Shown here in pieces: positions 1 to 7,736 of a stretch of 64,000 bases of DNA. The position numbers and the translations under genes were made by a program. The notes under the pieces are model-generated. The model was not told the DNA's origin. It was given only the letters and a program-made list of their open reading frames with translations, and ran no database searches. This stretch comes from Methanocorpusculaceae archaeon UBA425 (GTDB taxonomy: Archaea; Halobacteriota; Methanomicrobia; Methanomicrobiales; Methanocorpusculaceae): positions 136,885 to 200,884 of the forward strand of contig DAWV01000005.1 of NCBI GenBank assembly GCA_002506085.1, read 5' to 3'. How positions within the stretch are numbered: the first letter of the stretch is position 1; each line of letters starts with the position of its first letter.

Positions 1-515
1 ATGATGTGAGTATCGGGCTTCACCCGGAAATGACAATATATCCAGGTGACCCAGAGTTTTTGAAAACCCCAATGAAGGCAGGTGAGTCATATATCTCGGC
101 TCTCTCCCTTGGAACGCACACCGGTACCCACATCGATGCTCCCGCGCATTATTTCCCGGACGGAAAAACAGTTGACCTCATCGACTTTGACAATCTGATT
201 ATCCCGGTTGAGGTGGTAACCTGCCCACGTCTGCCTTCAAAAAAATATCAGGCAGTTCTTTTCAAGAATGCAGTTCCATTATCAATGGAAATTGCCGAAA
301 AACTTCTGTGTAACGGCGTCAGAACACTCGGTTGTGACGCACTGTCTATTGGTGATGACGAGGTTCATCGTCTTCTGCTGAAAGAAGAAGTTGTCATTAT
401 CGAGATGCTGGACCTGTCCGGGATTTCTGACGGAGTGTATCAGATGATTGCCCTGCCGCTGAAAATCGAAGGTGCTGATGCTTCACCCGCACGGGTTGTT
501 TTACTGGAAGAATAA
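1..515 (+). CDS. Cyclase family protein (kynurenine formamidase-like), 5' end missing
   Basis: Metal-dependent hydrolase of the cyclase/arylformamidase family. The family signature HTGTHIDAPAH lies about 40 residues into the visible part, with three His and one Asp as likely Zn ligands. The C-terminal IEGADASPARVVLL segment is also typical. Position 6 is a GTG, but the reading frame stays open to the window edge (a GAT codon precedes it), and the family normally begins with a short strand before the 'MTIYPGDP'-like segment. The true start is therefore probably upstream of the window and the gene is partial. It ends 2 bases before the next gene, which suggests co-transcription. The substrate cannot be told from sequence. 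Confidence 0.8.
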   Translation, partial: DVSIGLHPEMTIYPGDPEFLKTPMKAGESYISALSLGTHTGTHIDAPAHYFPDGKTVDLIDFDNLIIPVEVVTCPRLPSKKYQAVLFKNAVPLSMEIAEKLLCNGVRTLGCDALSIGDDEVHRLLLKEEVVIIEMLDLSGISDGVYQMIALPLKIEGADASPARVVLLEE

Positions 516-517
516 TT

Positions 518-1108
518 ATGATTTTACACGATGCTGTTCAAAAACTTCGCGCATTAACCTCTGGTATGGGTACTGAAGATGGAGACCTTACCTATGCATA
601 CCGGCCTGAAAAACACATCTGCCAGTTTTGTCACGGTAGTTGTCTTGAAGTGCAATTTGGCGGAAGGGTTGCCGAAATATCATCTACGAGTCCGTTCTCC
701 GCAAAAATGCGGCTTGAAAACCTGTATGATGCCCCGCTGAAATCACCAAAAACCAAAGCGGCAGCTGCCGGAGCTTTAACGGCTGTCACCGGATTTCTGA
801 TGCTGACGAGAAAACTCTGTCCCTGCCCGACGGTGAACTTTGAAGACTGCCGTGAAGAACTGGTTCAGTATCTAGAGGGGAAAACAGTCTATCTAATAGG
901 CGGCGATATCCCGAAAGTAAAACAGGCATTATTCCAGGAGGAGGCGGACATTGTGGTCGTCACTGGGGATGCACTGCTTGATGATAATCAGCTTGCTGAA
1001 ATCGATGAGGCAGTATCACTCAATAAAGAAATACTCTATATCGGTCCGTCGTGGGCAGGAATATCCGCGCTACTTGGAAAAAAATTCTGGTGTCCCTATG
1101 GCACCTAA
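518..1108 (+). CDS. DUF364-like Rossmann-fold protein
   Basis: A 196-residue soluble protein. The C-terminal half (about residues 120-195) has a strand-rich pattern with 'DIVVVTGDALLDD' and 'EILYIGPSWAG'. It resembles the end of DUF364 proteins ('putative heavy-metal chelation' family), where a TG-T-L motif is followed by a GPS motif. The N-terminal half has two clustered Cys pairs (CQFCHGSC and CPCP) that could bind a metal. It follows the cyclase gene by 2 bases. The DUF364 link is my recollection of the family pattern; the function is unknown. Confidence 0.6.
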   Translation: MILHDAVQKLRALTSGMGTEDGDLTYAYRPEKHICQFCHGSCLEVQFGGRVAEISSTSPFSAKMRLENLYDAPLKSPKTKAAAAGALTAVTGFLMLTRKLCPCPTVNFEDCREELVQYLEGKTVYLIGGDIPKVKQALFQEEADIVVVTGDALLDDNQLAEIDEAVSLNKEILYIGPSWAGISALLGKKFWCPYGT

Positions 1109-1144
1109 GAGTTTAACTCTTTTCAGCACATAATTACATTAATT

Positions 1145-2404
1145 ATGCTCTTCGGATCGTCCGGTATTAGACAATTGTTTAATCAGCAGCTTCTTTCTCT
1201 CGCCCCTATTGTAGGGGCCGCTGTTGCACAGAATGCGAAACACGTTGTCCTTGGAACAGATTCACGAACCAGCAGGGATATTCTTGCAAGCGCTGTTATT
1301 TCGGGACTTGTTGGAAACAATGCTGATGTTATCTACGGGGGAATCTGCCCCACGCCGACGGTTGCTTTTGGTGCAGGACAAGCTGATGCAGGCGTAATGA
1401 TAACCGCTTCGCATAATCCGGAACCATACAATGGCATCAAACTCTTCCGCCCTGATGGGTCGTCCTATACACTTGCCCAGCAAAAAGAGATTGAAGACAG
1501 AGTAGAAAAGCCTAATTGGAGCGCGTGGAATCATCAAGGTTCGTTAACGAATGCCGACCTGATAACCCCGCATAAAAAGGCAATTCTCTCTCAAGTCATA
1601 ATTCCGGAAAACCTGACGGTAGTTGTAGACTGTGCAAACGGGGCGGGTGGGCAGATTACGCCAAAGCTTTTTGAAGAGTCAGGAGCAACCGTTGTACCGG
1701 TAAACTGTGACCCGTCTGGAAAATTTGCCCGACCATCCGAACCGCTCGAAAAAAATCTTCTGCACATTCCAAAACTGATGAAAAAAATCAATGCCTCGTG
1801 CGCCGTCGTAAACGACGGTGATGCCGATCGGATGATGGCTTTTGATAACCTGGGACGATACGTTGACGGAGACCATCTGCTCATGCTTTTTGCCAGGTAT
1901 CTGGATGCAAAACAGGTCGTCACGACAGTGGATGCGTCTATGGCAATCGAAGAAATCGCCGAAGTTCATAGGACTCCTGTCGGAGACAGTTTTGTCTCTG
2001 AGGAACTTATCTCATGGGGAACATTCGGCGGAGAACCATCCGGCAGCTGGGTTTTCCCAAAACATTCGCTATGTCCTGACGGACCCTACGCCGCAGCACT
2101 TTTCGCTGAAATCTGCGGCGAATGGAATGTGGCAGCAGAACTTGATGCCATGCCGAGATACATTATTCTTCGTGATGCTCTGCAGACAGAAAAAGGAAAA
2201 GAAATCCTGCTTAAGCTTGGCACGGATAAACCCACAGACGGAATCAGAATTACAGAAGAAAACGGATGGTGTCTGATTCGTGCAAGCGGAACCGAACCGA
2301 AGATTCGTTGTACCGCTGAAGGAAAAACCACAGAAGATGCAAAGCGTATTCTGGATGCAGGTCTGACCCGAATCCGGAATGCAATGCATGAAATAAAGGA
2401 GTAA
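1145..2404 (+). CDS. glmM: Phosphoglucosamine mutase (archaeal GlmM type)
   Basis: Alpha-D-phosphohexomutase superfamily; expected to convert glucosamine-6-phosphate to glucosamine-1-phosphate. The active-site loop TASHNP places the phosphoserine at S89. The metal loop DGDADR is at 224-229, the sugar-binding loop GEPSG at 296-300 and the phosphate-binding loop RASGTEPKIR at 379-388, so all four domains are present. At 419 residues it is slightly short for the family (about 450). The start MLFGSSGIR matches the usual N-terminus. It leads a four-gene run with two nucleotidyltransferases and glmS, which favours the glucosamine substrate over mannose or glucose. Confidence 0.92.
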   Translation: MLFGSSGIRQLFNQQLLSLAPIVGAAVAQNAKHVVLGTDSRTSRDILASAVISGLVGNNADVIYGGICPTPTVAFGAGQADAGVMITASHNPEPYNGIKLFRPDGSSYTLAQQKEIEDRVEKPNWSAWNHQGSLTNADLITPHKKAILSQVIIPENLTVVVDCANGAGGQITPKLFEESGATVVPVNCDPSGKFARPSEPLEKNLLHIPKLMKKINASCAVVNDGDADRMMAFDNLGRYVDGDHLLMLFARYLDAKQVVTTVDASMAIEEIAEVHRTPVGDSFVSEELISWGTFGGEPSGSWVFPKHSLCPDGPYAAALFAEICGEWNVAAELDAMPRYIILRDALQTEKGKEILLKLGTDKPTDGIRITEENGWCLIRASGTEPKIRCTAEGKTTEDAKRILDAGLTRIRNAMHEIKE

Positions 2405-2407
2405 GGT

Positions 2408-3607
2408 ATGCAGTGTGTAATACTTGCCGCAGGTGAAGGGTCCCGAATGCGTCCCCTCACATCATCCCGCCCGAAGGTTATGTTGCCTTTAGCGGGAAAG
2501 CCGATGCTGGAACATCTCATAAGAAATGTCCGTGATGCAGGCATCACAGACATCATCCTCGTTGTAGGTTATCATGAAGATGCAATCCGGAAATGGTTTG
2601 ACAATGGATTGAAATTTGGTGTGTCAATCAGATACGTTGTCCAGAGAAAACAAATGGGAACTGCTGACGCTCTCAGGACTGCGGAACCGTTCATCCATGA
2701 ACAATTCCTGATGCTGAACGGTGACATGATTGTCGAAACATCAGACCTTCTGAAAATCATCGGACAGCCGGGTCCTGTTATGGCAACCTACACGACAGCC
2801 CATCCGGAAAGTTTCGGGGTTGTCACCGTTGAAAACGATAAAATCACCACGTTGGAGGAGAAATCCCTGCACCCGAAATCAAACATCATCAATGCCGGAG
2901 CATACCTTTTTGAAACAGGTATATTTGACATTCTGAAAAAAATATCTCCCTCTTCCAGAGGAGAATACGAATTGACCGATGCATTGACCGATTACATAGG
3001 TAAAGGCAGACTTTCTGCTTATTCTCTTTCCGTGTGGATGGATGTGGGATATCCTTGGGACATGCTGTGTGCAAACGAGCATCTCCTTGCTTCTATTTCC
3101 GGAGACATACTCGGAACGGTTGAGGAAAATGTGGTAATTAAAGGTCAGCTGATTCTTGGGAAAGGGTCGGTAATCAAATCAGGAACATACATCGAAGGAC
3201 CCTGTATTATTGGCGAAAATACATCTGTCGGACCAAACGCCTACCTGCGTCCGGGAACGACAGTCGGGAACAACTGCCACATCGGTCATGCGGTGGAAAT
3301 TAAAAACTCCATCATCTTTGACGATACAAAAATCCCTCACTACAATTACATCGGCGACAGTGTGATTGGAAGCAGATGTAATTTTGGTGCCGGAACGAAA
3401 ATCGCCAATCTCCGTCATGATCACGGGATTGTGAAAGTCGGAGGAGTATCCACCGGACGGAAAAAGTTCGGGGCAGTCATCGGTGATGATGTTTTGTTTG
3501 GAATCAACTGTTCCATAAATACCGGATCATCAATTGGCAGCGGGGCAAGAGTAGCTCCGAACTCGCTCGTTTCCGGCATTGTCGAAAAAGACACGGTGAT
3601 AACATGA
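2408..3607 (+). CDS. glmU: Bifunctional sugar-1-phosphate nucleotidylyltransferase/acetyltransferase (GlmU-like)
   Basis: The N-terminal nucleotidyltransferase domain (about 1-225) has the signature ILAAGEGSRMRPLT followed by RPKVMLP, and a catalytic-type NGD at the metal site. The C-terminal left-handed beta-helix (about 235-399) has hexapeptide repeats and an IPHYNYIGDS segment; the His (residue 311) matches the acetyltransferase catalytic His described for archaeal ST0452-type enzymes. The predicted reactions are GlcN-1-P acetylation and UTP-dependent formation of UDP-GlcNAc. It starts 3 bases after glmM and overlaps the next gene by 4 bases, so the pathway genes are probably translated together. 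Confidence 0.88.
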   Translation: MQCVILAAGEGSRMRPLTSSRPKVMLPLAGKPMLEHLIRNVRDAGITDIILVVGYHEDAIRKWFDNGLKFGVSIRYVVQRKQMGTADALRTAEPFIHEQFLMLNGDMIVETSDLLKIIGQPGPVMATYTTAHPESFGVVTVENDKITTLEEKSLHPKSNIINAGAYLFETGIFDILKKISPSSRGEYELTDALTDYIGKGRLSAYSLSVWMDVGYPWDMLCANEHLLASISGDILGTVEENVVIKGQLILGKGSVIKSGTYIEGPCIIGENTSVGPNAYLRPGTTVGNNCHIGHAVEIKNSIIFDDTKIPHYNYIGDSVIGSRCNFGAGTKIANLRHDHGIVKVGGVSTGRKKFGAVIGDDVLFGINCSINTGSSIGSGARVAPNSLVSGIVEKDTVIT

Positions 3608-4737
3608 ACGACATACAGGCAGTAATCCTTGCCGCGGGAGAAGGCACACGTCTTCGTCCTCTGACAAAAAACCGCCCGAAGGTAATGCTTCCTGTGGCGA
3701 ATCGTCCGATTCTTGAACATGTGCTCAACTCAGTTGTTGCCGCAGGTATTCGTGATATAACTGTAGTCGCAGGTTACAAAAAGGAACAGCTAATTAAATT
3801 CCTGAACACCTATCCGGTTCCCGTGCAGGTGGTTATTCAGGAAAAACAACTTGGAACGGCACATGCCCTGTCACAGGCAAAAGAGTTGATTCACACAAAA
3901 ACCATTGTACTCTTCGGAGACAATTACGTTGATCCGGAATCCCTCAGAATGCTAATGGAGAAAGAGAATGCGATTCTGGTAGCACCCCACACCTCACCCT
4001 CAAAGTATGGCGTGATATCGGGAAATGAAGGTATTCTCACAGGAATTGTGGAGAAACCAAAGAATATTGAACCGGGAGCACTGGTAAGCTGCGGAGTGTG
4101 TATATTTACACCGGACGTCATCAATAATATTCAGGAGCGTGACCTCCCTGATCTGTTGGAGAAACTCATCTTGAGCGGGATGAAAATCCCCCTTGTCCTG
4201 GCAAAAGACTGGCAGGATGCCATTTATCTCAAAGATCTCCTGCAAATAAACATACAGCTTCTCAAACAGGTGAAGTCAAAAACATCCGGTATTATTGATA
4301 AAAAAGTGACAATCCAGGGGCACGTGTCCATTGGAAATAACACCACCATAGGTCCGGGAACAGTCATATGCGGTCCGGTAATCATTGGTGAGAACTGCAC
4401 GATTGGACCGAATGTCTGTATAGGCCCATACGTTTCAATAGGATTAAGGGTAACGATTGAACCGTTAACCTATCTCAAAAACAGTATAATAATGAACGAT
4501 AGTGATATCGGATCGCATTCCCGCGTCGTCGATACTATTATGGGAGAAGGATGTAAATGCCGGGATCATCTTGCAGCCGGATCCGTGAAGGAAGGAGAGA
4601 TTGGTGCAGTACTTGGTGACCGGGTAACTATCGGACCTTTCACTGTAGTTACCGAGGGTATTATCGGGAACAATGCTGTTGTAGAGGGTGGAAAAATAAT
4701 TGATAAAATAATTCTGGACAATACGCTGGTGATCTGA
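3604..4737 (+). CDS. Sugar nucleotidyltransferase with left-handed beta-helix, GlmU paralogue
   Basis: This is a tandem paralogue of the preceding gene (377 residues). The N-terminal signature ILAAGEGTRLRPLT and RPKVMLP are intact. The C-terminal beta-helix is present, but the PHxNYxGDS acetyltransferase motif of its neighbour is not. It may thus supply only nucleotide transfer (UDP-sugar or dTDP-sugar), with a structural helix. It sits between glmU and glmS with a 4-base overlap upstream and a 1-base gap downstream. Which sugar phosphate it uses cannot be told from sequence. Confidence 0.85.
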   Translation: MNDIQAVILAAGEGTRLRPLTKNRPKVMLPVANRPILEHVLNSVVAAGIRDITVVAGYKKEQLIKFLNTYPVPVQVVIQEKQLGTAHALSQAKELIHTKTIVLFGDNYVDPESLRMLMEKENAILVAPHTSPSKYGVISGNEGILTGIVEKPKNIEPGALVSCGVCIFTPDVINNIQERDLPDLLEKLILSGMKIPLVLAKDWQDAIYLKDLLQINIQLLKQVKSKTSGIIDKKVTIQGHVSIGNNTTIGPGTVICGPVIIGENCTIGPNVCIGPYVSIGLRVTIEPLTYLKNSIIMNDSDIGSHSRVVDTIMGEGCKCRDHLAAGSVKEGEIGAVLGDRVTIGPFTVVTEGIIGNNAVVEGGKIIDKIILDNTLVI

Positions 4738-4738
4738 A

Positions 4739-6481
4739 ATGTGTGGTATTGTGGGGTATACCGGTTATCGTGAGGCAGCAGAAGTCTGCAGATTAGGTCT
4801 TTTGCGCTTAGAGTACAGGGGATATGATTCATATGGAATAGCCACTCTTTCACCGTCACTTTCAGTCTACAAGCATGTTGGAAAAATCTCTGATTCCGCA
4901 ACATCATCCAATCATCTGAGAGGAGACACTGGAATCGGACATACGCGCTGGGCGACGCACGGAGTGCCAAGCGAAAAAAATGCCCATCCGCATCTTGATG
5001 CGAAAAAGAAAATTGCTGTGGTTCATAACGGAATCATAGAAAATTATGCGGAACTCAGACGCGGACTTGAGGAACGTGGTGTTGTTTTTGCGTCAGATAC
5101 AGATACGGAAGTCATTCCTCATCTGATTGCGGAACATTACACGAAAAATCTTTTCCAGGCAGTTGAAAGTATCTTACCAATGCTCAAAGGTTCCTATGCC
5201 TTATTGATAATTACCGAGGGAGAAGATACGCTTGTTGCTGCCAGAAATGGAAGCCCTCTCGTTCTCGGAGTTGGCGATGGGGAGTATGTTCTGGGATCGG
5301 ATGCTCTTCCCCTGCTGGATTATACACGGCAGGCTGTGTATTTTGAAGATGGTGATACGGCAGAAATAACCAGAGACGGTTTCACCATTCATAATAAGGG
5401 GGTGAGCGTATCCCGCAATATTACAGAAATCGAGTGGAATGCTGATGAGGCGAAAAAAGGCGGATACCAGCATTATATGCTCAAAGAAATCTTTGAGCAA
5501 CCAGAAGTTTTTGCAAATACACTGTCATCAATTAAATCCAAATCAGAAGCAGTGGACATGATTAGAAATGCTCATGCCATTACGATTGTAGCCTGCGGGA
5601 CTTCAGCAAATGCCTCTATGATTTTTTCCTATCTGATGGAGGGAATATGTCACATCCCGACTAGAGTCATACTTGCGTCCGAGTTCAAGTATTTCCCAAC
5701 AATGTTCACCGATTTGGTAATCGGTGTGTCACAGTCGGGAGAAACGGCAGACACCCTCGCAGCTTTGAAGCTGGCAAAAGATCGCGGGTCACAGACACTT
5801 GCAATAACAAATGTTCTTGGAAGTACCATTACAAGAGTTGCCTCCTTAGTTCTATATACGAGAGCCGGACCCGAGATGAGTGTGGCCGCAACGAAATCGT
5901 TCACATCCCAGGTTGCCGCATTCCTGCAGATAGTAAATCTCCTGTCTGATTATAAGCTCGAGACGGAATTATCCGAGATTAAACGATATCTTCCGGAAAT
6001 ACTCTCCACAGATTTATCCAAAGCGGTTGATTTATGTAAAAATGCCACTACTCTTCTTTACATAGGAAGAGGACTGTTCTACCCGGTAGCCCTGGAAGGA
6101 GCACTGAAGATGAAGGAAATTTCCTACATCCATGCAGAAGGATATGCTGCCGGCGAACTGAAGCACGGACCGTTTGCATTGCTTTCTCCAAAGACTCCGG
6201 TTATAAGCACGTGTGTTTCAAACTGTGTTTATCCAGTGATGATGTCAAACTTAAAAGAGATTAAAGCACGCAATGCACCGATTATTGTAATCGGAAAAAA
6301 TTGTGACAAGGATCTGGAAGACGTCGCTGATGTATGTATTCCTCTGCCTGCGGTTTCAGAATACGGAGCTGTTGTCCTGTCATCGGTTATTTTACAGTTA
6401 CTTGCCTATCAGACAGCAGTCTCTCTTGGCAATGATGTTGATATGCCGAGAAATCTGGCAAAAAGTGTGACTGTGGAGTAA
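4739..6481 (+). CDS. glmS: Glutamine--fructose-6-phosphate aminotransferase (isomerizing)
   Basis: Makes glucosamine-6-phosphate from fructose-6-phosphate and glutamine, the first step of UDP-GlcNAc synthesis. The N-terminal Ntn amidohydrolase domain begins MCGIVGY; Cys2 is the nucleophile exposed after Met removal. Further amidotransferase motifs are GHTRWATHG and HNGIIENY. Two SIS domains follow (about 260-400 and 430-570) with CGTSANA and SQSGETADT. The C-terminus PRNLAKSVTVE is the family hallmark. At 580 residues it is full length. It ends the glmM-glmU-glmU2-glmS operon and faces the next gene, which is on the other strand. Confidence 0.96.
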   Translation: MCGIVGYTGYREAAEVCRLGLLRLEYRGYDSYGIATLSPSLSVYKHVGKISDSATSSNHLRGDTGIGHTRWATHGVPSEKNAHPHLDAKKKIAVVHNGIIENYAELRRGLEERGVVFASDTDTEVIPHLIAEHYTKNLFQAVESILPMLKGSYALLIITEGEDTLVAARNGSPLVLGVGDGEYVLGSDALPLLDYTRQAVYFEDGDTAEITRDGFTIHNKGVSVSRNITEIEWNADEAKKGGYQHYMLKEIFEQPEVFANTLSSIKSKSEAVDMIRNAHAITIVACGTSANASMIFSYLMEGICHIPTRVILASEFKYFPTMFTDLVIGVSQSGETADTLAALKLAKDRGSQTLAITNVLGSTITRVASLVLYTRAGPEMSVAATKSFTSQVAAFLQIVNLLSDYKLETELSEIKRYLPEILSTDLSKAVDLCKNATTLLYIGRGLFYPVALEGALKMKEISYIHAEGYAAGELKHGPFALLSPKTPVISTCVSNCVYPVMMSNLKEIKARNAPIIVIGKNCDKDLEDVADVCIPLPAVSEYGAVVLSSVILQLLAYQTAVSLGNDVDMPRNLAKSVTVE

Positions 6482-6490
6482 GTTACTCCT

Positions 6491-7612
6491 CTACTTTTTT
6501 GAGGTGCTCTTCCAGAGAACCGCATTTTTGCGTCTGGAATAGAGACCTGCCAAAAGATAAAACTGATTTGTGACAAAGGCAGTAATCAGATTTCCTTTTT
6601 TGATGACACTGAGCAAAAGAAATGCGATAAGCATCGTCAGAAAGAGGATAGGTGAATTGAGAATCAAACCAATCGAAAAGATAAACACCCCGATTACGAG
6701 CATCGTCGGCGTCACCACATACATCCATATCCGAAGGGGATAGAATAACCTGGCAAACGGACGGTTAACTTTGAGCAAATCCCTGTTGGCGAGTGTGGTC
6801 TGAATCAGACCTTTGGCTCTCCTGACTTTTTGTGTGTATTGTTTCCTGAGATTTTCAGGCAGTTCTTCGTAGATTGCAGCTCGTGTGTCATAAAATGTCC
6901 GATAGCCTTTCCTGATTGCCTCGAATGCAAGGTTCGCATCGTCGGCGCCAACCGTTTCATTTACGCCATTCACGATGCTTTTTCTTATGATGAGTAGACA
7001 ACCGTTAAAAGCCGGCGTGGAATCATGGGCACATTCCCATTCTGCCATTCTGCCGAAATAAGACCGGTATGTTTTTTCCATTGAGGTGACGCGGTCCGCC
7101 CCTGAATTTGGCTGAAGATCTCCGGTACCTGCAGCAAATTTGTCATCGGCCAGAATTCTCGAGACTAAAATCCCCACACTATTTTCATTCCAGATTAAAT
7201 CCGCATCGGTTGCAACAACAAGTTCGTGTGATGCGAGTTTTATCCCGGTATTGAGCGATTTATTTTTTCCTGATCTCTGCTCGTTTACATGAATTTTCCA
7301 TGAAAAGTGAACATTTTTCAGTTCACGTCTTGCGACGTCTTCGGTTTTGTCATCCGAGCAGTCAACAACAAGGACTACTTCCATCTTCTCATCAGGGTAT
7401 GTGCATGAAGAGATGCTTTGGATTTTTCGAGCAATGTTTCTCTCTTCATTATAAGCACAGATCACAATGGAAATGTCCGGTAACGTCTCCGGCTTTCCAA
7501 AATCAATTTCAGCAGGTTTTTTTCCGAATGTCACACCGAGTAAATAGATAATATAAGGGATGACAGCTAGAAAAGCAATTCCCGCTCCTATTGGGAGAAG
7601 ATATAGGAACAT
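6491..7612 (-). CDS. Membrane glycosyltransferase family 2
   Basis: Inverting GT-A glycosyltransferase. There is one N-terminal membrane helix (about 5-27), then the catalytic domain opening SIVICAYNEE, a metal site ATDADL, the ADDANL acid region, and a QKVRRAKG segment in the place of the usual QxxRW. Two to three membrane helices follow near the C-terminus. The layout resembles processive or lipid-linked-sugar synthases at the cytoplasmic face. It is divergent from aglB with a short shared promoter region, so a role in building the N-glycan is plausible but not shown. Confidence 0.85.
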   Translation of the reverse strand: MFLYLLPIGAGIAFLAVIPYIIYLLGVTFGKKPAEIDFGKPETLPDISIVICAYNEERNIARKIQSISSCTYPDEKMEVVLVVDCSDDKTEDVARRELKNVHFSWKIHVNEQRSGKNKSLNTGIKLASHELVVATDADLIWNENSVGILVSRILADDKFAAGTGDLQPNSGADRVTSMEKTYRSYFGRMAEWECAHDSTPAFNGCLLIIRKSIVNGVNETVGADDANLAFEAIRKGYRTFYDTRAAIYEELPENLRKQYTQKVRRAKGLIQTTLANRDLLKVNRPFARLFYPLRIWMYVVTPTMLVIGVFIFSIGLILNSPILFLTMLIAFLLLSVIKKGNLITAFVTNQFYLLAGLYSRRKNAVLWKSTSKK

Positions 7613-7681
7613 TATTTCTTATTCATTGTGTTGAATCCATACTTATAGATATTGGCGGTGTCCCATACGATTTACCATTAT

Positions 7682-7697
7682 TTTATCATATAAAACA
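7682..7697. promoter_or_regulatory. AT-rich promoter region between GT2 and aglB
   Basis: The 124-base divergent spacer contains an AT-rich element reading TTTATCATATAAAAC about 40-50 bases before the aglB ATG, a fair TATA-box position for a short leader. It may serve aglB; a separate element for the opposite gene is not clear. Confidence 0.4.
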
Positions 7698-7736
7698 TCT
7701 AGATAATACATATCTAATATCTACCCGTGATAGACT

